DNA of 64,000 nt from Kitasatospora azatica KCTC 9699 (GTDB taxonomy: Bacteria; Actinomycetota; Actinomycetes; Streptomycetales; Streptomycetaceae), in assembly GCF_000744785.1 (NCBI RefSeq), contig NZ_JQMO01000003.1, positions 5,270,001 to 5,334,000 of the forward strand. Direction: 5' to 3'. Of the stretch, positions 1-9,218 are shown piece after piece. A program made the position numbers and the translations under genes. Every line of letters begins with the position of its first letter. Within the stretch, counting starts at the first letter, position 1. The notes under the pieces were generated by a model. It had not been told where the DNA came from. It did no database searches and worked only from the letters and a program-made list of their open reading frames with translations.

Positions 1-1592
1 ATATCAGTGACGATCACTGCCGCCGCGTCCATTCCCTTGAACGCGTGGACTGTTCCGTAGGCGATGGCCCCGCTTTGCGGCTTGGCGAACGGGGCCAGCC
101 GCCGGGACCATCGCGGGTCGGTGCACAGTTCTGCGGCACTGCCCTTCCCGCGGGTTGACAGCACCACGATCTCGTCCGTGGCGAAGCCGTCCGCGTGGAG
201 CCTGGCTAGGTGCTTGACCAAGTGCTGGTCCTGCTCCGCAGGCGTGCTCCACCACTCCCGTACGGCCTCGCGGTCGTTCTCCGCGCGCAGGGTGTCGCTG
301 TATCCGGGGTCCAGATGCGAGGTCTCCTCCACGTACTGGGAGATCGAGGGGACGTTGCGGCAGTTCGCCGTCAGGGTGAAGGACGCGGAAGCGGTGCCCG
401 CTCGGTCCTTGAGCAGGCCGATTCCGGCATAGCCGGAGTCGTAGATCGCCTGGTTTGTGAAGTCGCCGAAGTGCAGCCACCTGCCGCTGCCGAGCCCTCC
501 GCGGACGGACGTATCGAGGACGTCCAGGTAGGAGTCCAGCATGAGGTCCTGTGCCTCGTCGACGACCAGGGCGTCAAATGGCGGGAGCCCCTCGAGAAGC
601 GCGCCGAGGGCGAGTTCCGGGAGTACTTCGGTGAAGAAGCCGCCCTCGCCCTTGTGATGCTCCGATGCGTTCGGTGCGAGCTTCCCCATATAACTGTGGA
701 GTGTTCCCGCAGTTATCAGGCGGTCACTGGCGGTCTCCTCTTTGAGCCACTGGCCCAGGAGGTTGTTGTAGCAGCAGAGGAGCACACGCGAGCCGTCGGC
801 GGCGAGTCGGCGGGCGGCCTCCAAGGCGATGAAGGTCTTGCCGGTGCCGGCCGCTCCCTTCACGATGCAGCGCGGATTCTCGGCGATCATGTCGAGCAAC
901 TGATACTGCTGCCGCGTGAACCGCTCGGCCTCCTCCTGTCGGCGGTAGCGACGGATCTTGGGCGGCTCGGCGAACTCGAAGCTTGGCCGCAGCTGGTCCG
1001 CGATGCGCGCGCAGTTCACCAGAGTCGGCTCAGCGTGTGACAGGGAGAACCAGGAGCGGACACTCGGGGTTCCGGCGAGGTGCTCACGATGGCCATTCAG
1101 GACGGCGCGCAGCAGGGCTGAGATGGAGTTGCGGTGGAAGGCGACCGTGTCGATCGCCTGCCAGCTGTGCCACTCGGTGGGGTTGGGCACCTGGAAGCGG
1201 GCGTGGGTGAAGCAGACAGCGGAGATGATGGGGAGGCGCGGCAGCTGGGGGTTAGCCTTCTTGAGCTGTGTGGCGATCGCGTGCATTGCCTCGTCGGCCT
1301 GCTTGAACGGCCCGCGGGCCTCCGGCTGCTGCTGACCGAGTTTCCAGTGGCCGTCTGCGAACCGGACGACGTGCAGGTGCGACTTCACTTCCAGGCAGAC
1401 GACGCCGCTGCCCGGGACGATGACCACGAAGTCGGCCTCGCCCTGGACCTGCCTGGGGTGCTTGGCGATGCCCAGGGAGTGGAGTGCGATCCATCCTTCC
1501 GTGGCCGGATCGTCGCGCAGCCGTTCGAAGACCTCGCGCTCCCCTGGGCTGGTGCTCTCCGGGGCGAAGGACGGCGGGATCATTCGGGTCAT
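1..1592 (-). CDS. NERD-domain UvrD-like helicase, C-terminus beyond the left edge
   Basis: About 530 residues are visible and the frame stays open to the window edge. The first ~115 residues look like a NERD nuclease-related domain, with the pattern GEADFVVIVPGSG followed by CLEVKS. A Walker A motif, KGAAGTGKT, lies near residues 246-253 and the Walker B/motif II VVDEAQDL near 344-351, as in superfamily 1 helicases. The ATG at 1592-1590 has GGAGG six bases upstream and overlaps the TGA of the preceding gene (ATGA), so translation is probably coupled. It is the last gene of a three-gene minus-strand operon. NERD-helicase fusions are known in DNA repair and phage defence; the defence role here is inferred from architecture and company only. 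Confidence 0.85.
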   Translation of the reverse strand, partial: MTRMIPPSFAPESTSPGEREVFERLRDDPATEGWIALHSLGIAKHPRQVQGEADFVVIVPGSGVVCLEVKSHLHVVRFADGHWKLGQQQPEARGPFKQADEAMHAIATQLKKANPQLPRLPIISAVCFTHARFQVPNPTEWHSWQAIDTVAFHRNSISALLRAVLNGHREHLAGTPSVRSWFSLSHAEPTLVNCARIADQLRPSFEFAEPPKIRRYRRQEEAERFTRQQYQLLDMIAENPRCIVKGAAGTGKTFIALEAARRLAADGSRVLLCCYNNLLGQWLKEETASDRLITAGTLHSYMGKLAPNASEHHKGEGGFFTEVLPELALGALLEGLPPFDALVVDEAQDLMLDSYLDVLDTSVRGGLGSGRWLHFGDFTNQAIYDSGYAGIGLLKDRAGTASASFTLTANCRNVPSISQYVEETSHLDPGYSDTLRAENDREAVREWWSTPAEQDQHLVKHLARLHADGFATDEIVVLSTRGKGSAAELCTDPRWSRRLAPFAKPQSGAIAYGTVHAFKGMDAAAVIVTD

Positions 1593-3160
1593 CGGGTGTC
1601 CTCCGTTGCGCTGAGTCGGCAGAGGGCGTGCAGGGGGACCTGCAGGGTGTCGGGCAGGATGTCGTCGATGCGGGCGATGAGTGTCTCGCTATCCGGTCCG
1701 GTCGGGCTGACGGTGCACCAACCAGCTGCGACGAGTCGCTCCACGCTGTCCGGGGTCAGCGCCCGCTGGAGGTCGTGGGCGTACCGCTGCCCGGCGCTGC
1801 GGTGGGCGCTGTCGATCCGCCGCAGACGCTCCCAGGCTCCGTCGACGTCAGCCCCAAGCGCCAGGTAGCGCAGCACAACAGCGAAGTCGTCCTTGCTCCT
1901 CGGCCGGATACACCAGCCGCTTACCCAGTAGCCGACGTTGGCGGTGACGGCTCCCAGACTGCGGAGTTCGCCGGCGACGCCACGGATGCCTCGAGGGTGC
2001 CGCTCGGTCCGCTCCCATAGTCGCTTCTTCCATTCGGCCTGGGTGGCCCGCAGCGAGGCCGCGTCCAGGCCAAGGATGGCGTCCGCCCGGTCCATAAGGT
2101 CCTGGTGGTGGGAACGGTTCCGCAGGGCCAGGTAGTCACCGCGGCCCACGGAGGATGCGGAGACCTGCTCCACGTGGACGTCGGGGAGGTCCTCAGCGCG
2201 CAGCGCAAGGATGCGGGCGTCGGCATCTGTCGGCAGGAGCACATGGGAGCCGTCAGCGAGGACGGCCGCATGCGCTTCGACCTGGTCGGGGACACCGCGG
2301 TAGCTTCCTTCTGCCGGATACCGGGGGAACGAGGCTTGGATCTCCTCGCTGGGCGAGCACTCCTCGGCAGAAAGCAGGCCGACTCCTTCCGGTTCCGGCG
2401 GCTGCGGGCTCAGTGCCGACGTTTCCGGCGCTCCATATCGGAATGGCTTCGACTTCTTGATGGGGCGCGTGACGTGGGTGCTGACCGCTGGCCCGAACAG
2501 GAGCGGTGCCACTTCAGGGCTCTCGCGGAAGAAGCCGTAGTGCACGAGCGCGAGGTTTCCGATCCGGGGCGCATTGAGGAGCCCGGGGCGGATCCAGGCT
2601 GGTGGTCCGACGACTACAGCCGAGGCATAGATGTCGTGCCCGACAAGGTCGGCGTAGGTACCGATGCGCGTTTGGACGCCGTTCAGCGCCATGGCCTCGG
2701 CGACCGCGTCGGTGAACCTGCGGTCGGACAGGACGACGATCCCGTCACGGGGGTCCTCCAACGTGAGGAAGTCCCGCACGCAGTCGCCGAGCGGATCCCC
2801 GCCGTCAGCGGCGAGGCGCTCGAGGCTCAGCGTCGCAGTCCGCAACCGCTCCACGTGTCCAGGATCGGCGATGCCGTCGAAGCCGGCAGCGGCCGCTGCG
2901 AGTTGGCGGGCAGCGTCCTCGAACTGGAGCAGCGGCTCGTCGAACGGGAGCGGAACCGTGCAGACGAGTCTCCGGCACCGGCGCAGGAGGGCAGCGCTGG
3001 ACCTCCAGAGTTCGGTGTCCTCAGCTTCCCCGAGGGCTCGCAGGAAGCCGGTCGCCGCGAAGACGAAGGCCCGCGCGGTGGGATGCTCGACGGGCTGGTC
3101 CCAGATCTCGCACTCCGCCGCGCAGGCGTAGACCTGGTCGATCTCTTCGAGCGTCGTCAT
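1589..3160 (-). CDS. unknown helicase-associated protein (523 aa)
   Basis: I do not recognise a named family with certainty. The ATG at 3160 (protein begins MTTLEEIDQVY) overlaps the upstream stop as ATGA, and its own stop overlaps the helicase start. No signal peptide or membrane segment is seen, so it should be cytoplasmic. The C-terminal third has a pattern WKKRLWER ... GYWVSGWCIRPRSKDDFAVV that resembles, from memory, the C-terminal region of DrmE-type proteins of DISARM and other helicase-linked defence loci. That similarity is weak and unverified. Tight coupling to a NERD helicase implies the two act together. Confidence 0.75.
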   Translation of the reverse strand: MTTLEEIDQVYACAAECEIWDQPVEHPTARAFVFAATGFLRALGEAEDTELWRSSAALLRRCRRLVCTVPLPFDEPLLQFEDAARQLAAAAAGFDGIADPGHVERLRTATLSLERLAADGGDPLGDCVRDFLTLEDPRDGIVVLSDRRFTDAVAEAMALNGVQTRIGTYADLVGHDIYASAVVVGPPAWIRPGLLNAPRIGNLALVHYGFFRESPEVAPLLFGPAVSTHVTRPIKKSKPFRYGAPETSALSPQPPEPEGVGLLSAEECSPSEEIQASFPRYPAEGSYRGVPDQVEAHAAVLADGSHVLLPTDADARILALRAEDLPDVHVEQVSASSVGRGDYLALRNRSHHQDLMDRADAILGLDAASLRATQAEWKKRLWERTERHPRGIRGVAGELRSLGAVTANVGYWVSGWCIRPRSKDDFAVVLRYLALGADVDGAWERLRRIDSAHRSAGQRYAHDLQRALTPDSVERLVAAGWCTVSPTGPDSETLIARIDDILPDTLQVPLHALCRLSATEDTR

Positions 3161-4152
3161 GGGTTCCCCACCCTGCTCTGCCATGCGAGTACTTCGATCC
3201 CGGCAGGGACACGGGCGAGGTCCGCTGGGAGCGGCAGGTCCCGCAGGCTCCTCGCTCGGTAGCGTTCGAGGACGTCGGCTGCGGAGTCGCCGGAAGGCGC
3301 CGTACGCTCGACCAGCGCGACCGTGATCGGCGACATCCCCGCGCCGAGCCACCGGCAGACCGTCGCCGCGCCGTCCAGGATCGTGACTCTGGGCTTCCGC
3401 GCGGCAACGAGTTCACGGTAGTCCTCGGGGTCCTCCCGCGCTGGCAGCAGCAGGCTACGGAACTGGCGCGCCTTGTCGCGCACGCTGCGGAGCCGGAGCA
3501 GAGCGCTGAGCGGAATCGGCTCCGTCGCTGCGGAGGCTGCGACGAGGGTCCCGGACTCCTGCTGGATGGCCCTGCCATTGCCGACGATCGCGCAGTGGAG
3601 GGTGCTGAACCCGCAGAAGTCGGCGGCCGCGCCGGGGAACAGTCCGTCTGCGCCGTCCGGGATGTCGATCGGCTCCAGAGTGCGGCTCCGCCCCATGAAT
3701 TCCCTCGGGCTGTCCGGCCAGCGGAGGACATCGATCCGGTACTGATCCGCCGGAAACCAGCTTCCGCCGACGTTGTAACCCTTGCGATTGTGCTTGATCA
3801 CTGCCTCATTGAGGATGCCTACGAATCCGGTGGTGTTCCGCGTCGGGATGAGCCGGACGACGTGGCTCCTCGGTACAAGACTTACGGCTCTGTCGAACTG
3901 GGAGCCCTCAGGCGAGGTGTCCAACTGTGGCTGGAATGCCGCATACACCGCTCCGCATCCGAGGAGGACGCTGGCGTACTCGCGGGCGGGAACGGAGACT
4001 GCAACGGTTCCGCTGACGCCTTCCGCTGCCAGCTCCACGGCCCAGGCGCCGAGTTCAGCTAGCCAGGCAGCCCAGTTCGGGAGCGGGATACGCGCCTCGT
4101 CTGTGCACAGCAGCACTCCGCTCAACGGCGTGCGGCCCCCCGCCGATCCCAC
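3157..4152 (-). CDS. hypothetical protein, first gene of the NERD-helicase operon (331 aa)
   Basis: No family recognised. The GTG at 4152-4150 is chosen because AGGAG lies six bases upstream; a TTG at 4200 in the same frame would add 16 residues without a clear ribosome site. The stop overlaps the next ATG (ATGA), so the three genes are probably translated together. The protein is soluble-looking and mixed alpha/beta by eye, with no Walker motif, catalytic triad or membrane segment that I can point to. Its role is open; by position it could be a regulator or specificity subunit of the helicase system. Confidence 0.7.
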   Translation of the reverse strand: MGSAGGRTPLSGVLLCTDEARIPLPNWAAWLAELGAWAVELAAEGVSGTVAVSVPAREYASVLLGCGAVYAAFQPQLDTSPEGSQFDRAVSLVPRSHVVRLIPTRNTTGFVGILNEAVIKHNRKGYNVGGSWFPADQYRIDVLRWPDSPREFMGRSRTLEPIDIPDGADGLFPGAAADFCGFSTLHCAIVGNGRAIQQESGTLVAASAATEPIPLSALLRLRSVRDKARQFRSLLLPAREDPEDYRELVAARKPRVTILDGAATVCRWLGAGMSPITVALVERTAPSGDSAADVLERYRARSLRDLPLPADLARVPAGIEVLAWQSRVGNP

Positions 4153-4493
4153 CCGAAACTCCTGTCCATGGCAACGCCTGGCACCTGCATAGTCACGCAA
4201 TCAGCACCTGTGGTGGCGTCAGGTTACAGCACTCCCAATGGAGATCATCCCGGAGTGGTTTCTCCACTGCAGCGCAAGGCGGCCCCAGAGAACGATGGGT
4301 TTCCTGTTCGCCCCAGGGGCCAACGTCTCACCGGGTAGGCACACTGGAGATCAAGGGGTGCAGGTTCAAATCCTGTCGTCCCAACCTGGCAGATCGCTCA
4401 GGATGCATTTCCGAGCGATTCCGGCGCCATGGGTGTGCGGGACAACGTGCTCAACTTCGAGCACGTTGTGGTCGACCGCTGCGGGGAGTCGAG
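4153..4493. other. intergenic stretch with a tRNA-like remnant
   Basis: No protein-coding gene is apparent between the helicase operon and the NUDIX gene, which are both on the minus strand. The only structure recognised is the tRNA-like 3' segment at about 4325-4383. Confidence 0.5.
4325..4383 (+). pseudogene. tRNA-like 3' remnant, possible attachment site
   Basis: A T-arm is readable: stem GCAGG (4360-4364), loop TTCAAAT (4365-4371) and stem CCTGT (4372-4376), followed by CGTCCCA as a 3' acceptor strand (4377-4383). A D-loop-like CACCGGGTAGGC lies upstream. No 5' acceptor strand (TGGGACG) precedes it, so this is not an intact tRNA gene. Such 3' ends are typical of attachment sites left by tyrosine-recombinase integration, but no integrase is visible here and the tRNA identity cannot be assigned. 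Confidence 0.5.
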
Positions 4494-5000
4494 TCACGCT
4501 GGCAAGACTCCGTGCTCAAGGTAGGCCGTGCAGGTCGCATCCCTGGCCTGGAGTGCTGCGTGGATCCGGCGGGCCAGGCGGGGGATCAAGAGGCTGTCGA
4601 TCTCGCTTGCACGGTGGAAGGCGTAGTCACCGATCTCGGTGCCATCGAGGACGATCTTCTCGCGGTGCTCGGCCGCGAGCGCTCCGCCGTCGAAGACGAA
4701 GAGCAGTTTGTCGCCTTCCGCCGGGTGAGGTGCCCAGTCAGCAACCAGCAGTCGGCCGATCGGCGGTGTGATGCCGAGTTCTTCGAGGACCTCGCGGGCG
4801 GCCCCTTCGGTCGGGGTCTCTCCGGGGTGTAGGTAGCCGCCAGGGATCTCCCAGCCGTCCTTGTAGGTGGGTTTGACCAGCAGGACGTGTCCGGAGGCGT
4901 CGAAGAAGAGCACGCCGGCGGCGACGCGTGGCTGGGCGACTGGTTCGTGGTCCTGGGCCGTGTTCACGGCTGTGACTGTAGTCGGTGGAGGAAGGGTCAT
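4494..5000 (-). CDS. NUDIX hydrolase (168 aa)
   Basis: A canonical Nudix box is present around residues 53-76 (G-x5-E-x7-REVLEELG-I), which binds the divalent metal and catalyses hydrolysis of nucleoside-diphosphate-linked substrates. Length fits a single-domain cytoplasmic enzyme; the substrate cannot be read from sequence. The ATG overlaps the stop of the XRE regulator upstream by four bases, so the two are co-translated. An XRE-TPR regulator followed by a NUDIX gene is a common Streptomyces arrangement. Confidence 0.92.
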   Translation of the reverse strand: MTLPPPTTVTAVNTAQDHEPVAQPRVAAGVLFFDASGHVLLVKPTYKDGWEIPGGYLHPGETPTEGAAREVLEELGITPPIGRLLVADWAPHPAEGDKLLFVFDGGALAAEHREKIVLDGTEIGDYAFHRASEIDSLLIPRLARRIHAALQARDATCTAYLEHGVLPA

Positions 5001-6214
5001 TCGAGAAGCTGCAGGCGTTGTGCGAGCGCGGCCAGCCGTGGACTGGGCTTTCCACGCAGGGTGCGGACCCAGGTGCCGACCAGCTGGCGGGATATGAAGT
5101 GATCTCGGACCTGCTCGGGGGAGAGCTGCTCGGCGGCGAGCACGATGGCGAGCGCGTCGTCGGTTCGGTTACGGGCGCTGTGGGCGCGGGCGACTTCCAG
5201 CTTGTGCCGGACCTGGCGCTCGACGGGGAGCCCTGCGGCCTCGATCGACGGGCCGAGGTCGAGGGCGATCTGGACGTCGCCGAGTTCAGCCGCGGTGGAG
5301 ACCTGGTGGATGGCGACGTTAGTGGGTCCGAAGGCTGTCCAGAGGTAGTTGGCGTCGTGGCCGAGCTGTTCGGCCGCGCTGGCCGAACTTCGCATGTAGT
5401 CCTGGACGGCGGCCCGCTCGCCGTCTCGGGCAGCAGCCATGGCGCCGACGAGAAGAAGAGTGCCGTACACCGACAGGAATGCGGGGGACGCGGGATGCCG
5501 CGCGGCCGTCAGATAGCTGGCTGCGTCAGAAGTGACGTCCTGAGCGGCGGTGAAGCGGCCACACGAGAGCAAGCTATGCGCCACGGATCGGAAGAGCGAC
5601 CCGATGACCAGGGGATCGCCGCAGTGCTGAGCGGCCGTAAGGCCACGGTCGGCCGCGATCCACGCGAGATGCGCTTCTCCGGTACGCGCCAGGATCGTGG
5701 CGGCCAGGTGGTGGGTCAGGGCCAGCATGGAGTAGGCCCGTAACTGGTCGTCTCCGTGATGTCGCTGTGCCGCCTGGTGGGAGTGAGCGAGCAGCGAGGG
5801 GAGGTGGTGGACCGCGACCGAGTAGTGGGCGTGCTGGCAGGCGTCCCAGGCGGAGCGGAGGCGGGCGTCGAGGACGTCCAGCTCGATCAGCCCTCCATTC
5901 GACCCGTGATCCAGCACGGGCGAGATGGAGCGGTAGTCCGTGAGGGCGTCGCGGAGGGACTCGACAACGCTGGCGCGGGCAGGCGCGCTCTGGGCCTGGA
6001 CTGAGGGCTCATCAAGCAGGTCGCCCAGCCGGATGCGCAACGCGTCGGCAACGCTTCTGATCACCGCGAGCCTGTCCATGGCGATGCGGTCGTTCTCCAC
6101 CTTGCTGAGCCAGTCGGTGCTCCTCCCGACGAGGCCGGCGAGCACCTCCTGAGACATCCCGCGACGTCGCCGGTACCACGTGATGCGCTCGCCGATTGTC
6201 AAGCCGTCGGTCAT
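4997..6214 (-). CDS. XRE-family regulator with TPR-like C-terminal region (405 aa)
   Basis: Residues 4-60 form a helix-turn-helix of the Cro/CI type (IGERITWYRRRRGMSQEVLA ... STDWLSKVEN). The remaining ~340 residues are alanine-rich helices resembling the tetratricopeptide-like region of Streptomyces XRE regulators that may sense a ligand. The ATG at 6214 starts the HTH directly; an in-frame upstream extension to 6373 is low-complexity and is rejected. The stop overlaps the NUDIX start. It is divergent from the RsbW-like gene at 6508, so the 294-bp gap between them should hold both promoters. Confidence 0.88.
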   Translation of the reverse strand: MTDGLTIGERITWYRRRRGMSQEVLAGLVGRSTDWLSKVENDRIAMDRLAVIRSVADALRIRLGDLLDEPSVQAQSAPARASVVESLRDALTDYRSISPVLDHGSNGGLIELDVLDARLRSAWDACQHAHYSVAVHHLPSLLAHSHQAAQRHHGDDQLRAYSMLALTHHLAATILARTGEAHLAWIAADRGLTAAQHCGDPLVIGSLFRSVAHSLLSCGRFTAAQDVTSDAASYLTAARHPASPAFLSVYGTLLLVGAMAAARDGERAAVQDYMRSSASAAEQLGHDANYLWTAFGPTNVAIHQVSTAAELGDVQIALDLGPSIEAAGLPVERQVRHKLEVARAHSARNRTDDALAIVLAAEQLSPEQVRDHFISRQLVGTWVRTLRGKPSPRLAALAQRLQLLE

Positions 6215-6507
6215 CGTTGGTTCGCCCCCCAGCGTCCCATCCGTCCGCGATCGGACCCCGGAAGAATTTTCCGGGTTGTCATCCCTTCCCAGCTCTAGCG
6301 TTCTGACTCTACTTCGGAACTGACGATGCGTTGGCCGGAGCGTAGGGCTCATGCGGATGGGCCGCTCACTCATAAACGCTCATAACTGGCCGGGGTGTTG
6401 GTCGGCATCGTAGTGATCGTAGTGAGGGCGGCGGAGGCCGTCGGGAGAACCGCGTCTTCTTCCGCCCGGTGATCGGGTTCCGCCGAACGCGACGAGGAGG
6501 TGGGCAG

Positions 6508-7062
6508 ATGCTGCGTCATGGCACGATCAGCGGGTCTGGCACGGTGCCGGCGTTGTCTCAACTGGCCGAACACCAAGCGGGGATACCGCAGCTGGCTCGT
6601 GACATCGAGGCAGGACCAGCCGCTGCGCGGACGGCCAGATGGGCAGTTCGGGACGAGTACGCGGGGCGGCTGACCCCAGACATTGCCGGGGATCTCGAGC
6701 TGATCGTGACTGAGCTTGTGGAGAACGCCAGTGCGGTAACGGTGGAGGGCGCCAAGGTGCACGTGGACGTCCGGCCGTACAGCACTCGTCTGCTCATCGA
6801 AGTCACCGATTCCTGTGACCGGGCGCCTGAACCTCGTCGCGCCGCAGATCTGGACGAGGATGGTCGCGGCCTTCTCCTGGTCGGCGAGCTCAGCGAGTCC
6901 TGGGGCTGGTACCCGAGCGGCGAAGGAAAAGTCGTCTGGGCCCTATGCGCCCTGCCCGACCGAACTGCGCCGACACTCGGCAGCGGCCCGACGCCGACGA
7001 AGGCACCCGATATCGCCGCCAACGGCGCGTCGCCGAGCGGCGAAGGACGTAGGAGACAGTGA
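6508..7062 (+). CDS. RsbW-like ATP-binding protein (GHKL/HATPase fold, 184 aa)
   Basis: Contains an N-box-like ELVENASAV and a G-box-like DEDGRGLLLVGEL, as in the small HATPase_c_2 proteins related to anti-sigma factor kinases RsbW/SpoIIAB that are abundant in Streptomyces. The usual second N-box asparagine is not obvious, so kinase activity is uncertain. The ATG at 6508 has GAGGAGG seven bases upstream. The C-terminal ~35 residues are Pro/Ala-rich. Such proteins often accompany XRE regulators, which fits the divergent neighbour. Confidence 0.8.
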   Translation: MLRHGTISGSGTVPALSQLAEHQAGIPQLARDIEAGPAAARTARWAVRDEYAGRLTPDIAGDLELIVTELVENASAVTVEGAKVHVDVRPYSTRLLIEVTDSCDRAPEPRRAADLDEDGRGLLLVGELSESWGWYPSGEGKVVWALCALPDRTAPTLGSGPTPTKAPDIAANGASPSGEGRRRQ

Positions 7063-7297
7063 CGGACCGGGTCGCCCTCGTGACGGCTCCCTCAACCGGC
7101 GGCCCCGCGCTCCTCGCGAAGCCCCAGCCGTAGCCTCATCGCGCTCACCAGCGCCGTATTGGCCAGTCGAGCGGATCCCGGGTCGCAACTCGCCTGATCA
7201 AGGCCGAAGTTCCTGTCCCGACTGCCTGCTGCTGCCGATCTCAGCTTTCAACCGCGAAGGGCCTCGCCCTCGCTTGTACGAGAGGAACAGAAACAAC

Positions 7298-8107
7298 GTG
7301 AAGCTCTCGATTATCACCGATGAGGTCTCCCAGGACCCGCTGGTCGCGATCAAGTACGCCGTCGCGCAGGGCATCCGGCACGTAGCCGTGCGCTCCATCT
7401 GGGGGAAGAACATCCTTCAGTGCGACGACCAGGACGTCGAGCGTCTCGCGGAGTTGTTCCGGCGGCACGACCTCGCGGTCACGTCCATCATGTCGCCGCT
7501 CTTCAAGTGCCTCCCCATCGACACCCCTGGGCCGCACCTGGTCGATCCTCACTTCGTCGGCTTTCAGCCGATCCTTTCGAATCACCTCGACGCCGCGGCG
7601 CGGCTCCCCGCGCTCGCTGCCGCCTTCCAGGCGCCGACCGTCCGGATCTTCACCTTCCTGACGGCGGAGCCGATCGCAGCTACCCTTACGGCGCCTCAGA
7701 TCGACAGCATCACGCAGGCCGTGGAGGACTGGCCGGCCCGTCTGGCAGCCGTGGAGAACGAGTACGTCTGCCACGTGCGGACGCTCCCTGAGCTTGAGCG
7801 CTTCACCGCCCTCGCGGGACTGTCCGCTGTAGTGGACCCATGCAATAGCTACCTCGCGACGGGCAGCGACGGGCTCGACGAGCTCAGCGAGGAACTGCTG
7901 GCCCGGACGGTTGACGTGCACGTAAAGGACCGTCAGTACGGACGGTATGTACCGGTTGGCGACGGGACCTTGCGCTGGCCGCAAATCTTCGACCGGCTCC
8001 ACGGTCTCGGGTACTCCGGCACCATCACCTTGGAGTCGCACCTGCGCGGCGACCTTGACGGCCTGGACCGCTCGATCGCCGCGCTGCGCAAGTGGGTGAC
8101 TCCGTGA
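7298..8107 (+). CDS. sugar-phosphate isomerase/epimerase-like TIM barrel (269 aa), copy 1
   Basis: Xylose-isomerase-like TIM-barrel protein. Likely metal ligands and catalytic residues lie in ENEYVC, VVDPCN, VHVKD and LESH, the expected order for this superfamily. The GTG at 7298 follows AGAGGAAC and begins KLSIITDEVSQDP; no better start is near. Its stop overlaps the GTG of the dehydrogenase gene (GTGA). It is paralogous to the protein at 14502-15359 (shared DE-x-QDP, WG-x-N and SPL-x-K). Isomerase plus Gfo/Idh dehydrogenase pairs are common in cyclitol and sugar metabolism; the substrate is unknown. Confidence 0.85.
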   Translation: MKLSIITDEVSQDPLVAIKYAVAQGIRHVAVRSIWGKNILQCDDQDVERLAELFRRHDLAVTSIMSPLFKCLPIDTPGPHLVDPHFVGFQPILSNHLDAAARLPALAAAFQAPTVRIFTFLTAEPIAATLTAPQIDSITQAVEDWPARLAAVENEYVCHVRTLPELERFTALAGLSAVVDPCNSYLATGSDGLDELSEELLARTVDVHVKDRQYGRYVPVGDGTLRWPQIFDRLHGLGYSGTITLESHLRGDLDGLDRSIAALRKWVTP

Positions 8108-9216
8108 CCCAGCTCGCTCGCATCACCGAGGTGCTGTCGACCCGACCCACGGGGTCTGGGTCTGTGGGAGACAGCCCACTCGGAGTCGTCGTGGTGGGGC
8201 ACGGGCGCTGGGGCGCCAACCATGCCCGAGCGGTGACCGACGCGCATGGCGTCAGGCTGCAGGGCGTAGTGGACCCTCGGCCCGAGGCTCGCGATCTCGC
8301 TCGGCAGCGGTACGGCGTACCGGTGTGGTCCACGCTGGCACACGCTCTGGACGACGACCGGGTGGAGGCCGTGGTGGTTGCCACTCCGGCGCACACCCAC
8401 GCGGACATGGTCGGTGCGGCACTGCGTGCCGGCCGCCACGTGCTCGTGGAGAAGCCAGCTGCCATGAGCACGGCCGACGCCGAGGCCATGGTGGCCGAGG
8501 CGGACGCGAGGGGCCTCCAGGTCTCGGTGGGCCACACCTTCCTCTACACCCAGCCTCTCCGGAACCTCGCACGGTGGCTGCGGGACGGCGCCCCGAGTAC
8601 GCCGTGGCTGCTCCGTAGCGAGCGACTTGGCGGCCAACGCCGACCCGACTGCGACGTGTTGTGGAACTTCGGGCCGCACGACGTGTCGATCCTGCTTCAC
8701 CTGCTGGCCGAACCGGTGCTGGAGGTGGCAGCGCGGGGTCACCGATTCCCCGGGGGTCGGCATCTGGACGCCGTGACTCTCGACCTGGGGTTCGCCTCAG
8801 GAGTCCGCGGTGAGGTCTATCTGGGCTGGCGGCACCCAGGCGCGAAGCGCTCGCTGCGCGTGCTGGGTGAGGACTGGGCGGTGACGTACCGCCATGGCCA
8901 CGTGAACGGCGAGGACACCCTGACGCGCACGGGCGCGCAGAGCAGTCCACAGAGCGACAACGTCCTCAGCAGCGGCTGCAACCAAGGCCAGCGGAGTGGC
9001 AGCCTGCACGGCTACCAGGAGCCGCTGAAAGTCGAGCTCGAAGAGTTCGCCGTGGCCTGCCGGACCGGTCGCCCCACGGTGACTGGACCAGATCACCTCG
9101 TGGCGGTCACGAGCGTCCTGGAGGCAGCCGCCCGCTCGGCGGCCCGAGACGGCCAGGCGGAGGTACCCGACCGGGTGGGCGTCGCCGGCAGGCGACCACA
9201 ACTGGGGAGGCGTTGA
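8104..9216 (+). CDS. Gfo/Idh/MocA-family oxidoreductase (370 aa)
   Basis: The Rossmann motif VVVGHGRWGANHARAV near residues 30-45 is the NAD(P)-binding site, and VLVEKPAAMS carries the EKP motif of this family. The C-terminal beta-sheet domain is present and length is typical. The GTG at 8104 overlaps the isomerase stop (GTGA); an in-frame GTG at 8092 is possible. It probably oxidises or reduces a hydroxyl on a sugar or cyclitol handled by the neighbouring isomerase. It is followed without a gap by the carbamoyltransferase gene. Confidence 0.9.
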   Translation: MTQLARITEVLSTRPTGSGSVGDSPLGVVVVGHGRWGANHARAVTDAHGVRLQGVVDPRPEARDLARQRYGVPVWSTLAHALDDDRVEAVVVATPAHTHADMVGAALRAGRHVLVEKPAAMSTADAEAMVAEADARGLQVSVGHTFLYTQPLRNLARWLRDGAPSTPWLLRSERLGGQRRPDCDVLWNFGPHDVSILLHLLAEPVLEVAARGHRFPGGRHLDAVTLDLGFASGVRGEVYLGWRHPGAKRSLRVLGEDWAVTYRHGHVNGEDTLTRTGAQSSPQSDNVLSSGCNQGQRSGSLHGYQEPLKVELEEFAVACRTGRPTVTGPDHLVAVTSVLEAAARSAARDGQAEVPDRVGVAGRRPQLGRR

Positions 9217-9218
9217 GC

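Noticed and set aside
210..1040. Long plus-strand open frame (276 aa)
   Set aside because: It is antisense to the NERD-helicase gene, whose minus-strand frame carries GTGKT and DEAQD motifs.
2105..3262. Plus-strand open frame of 385 aa
   Set aside because: Antisense shadow of the 523-aa minus-strand gene; no ribosome site or motif.
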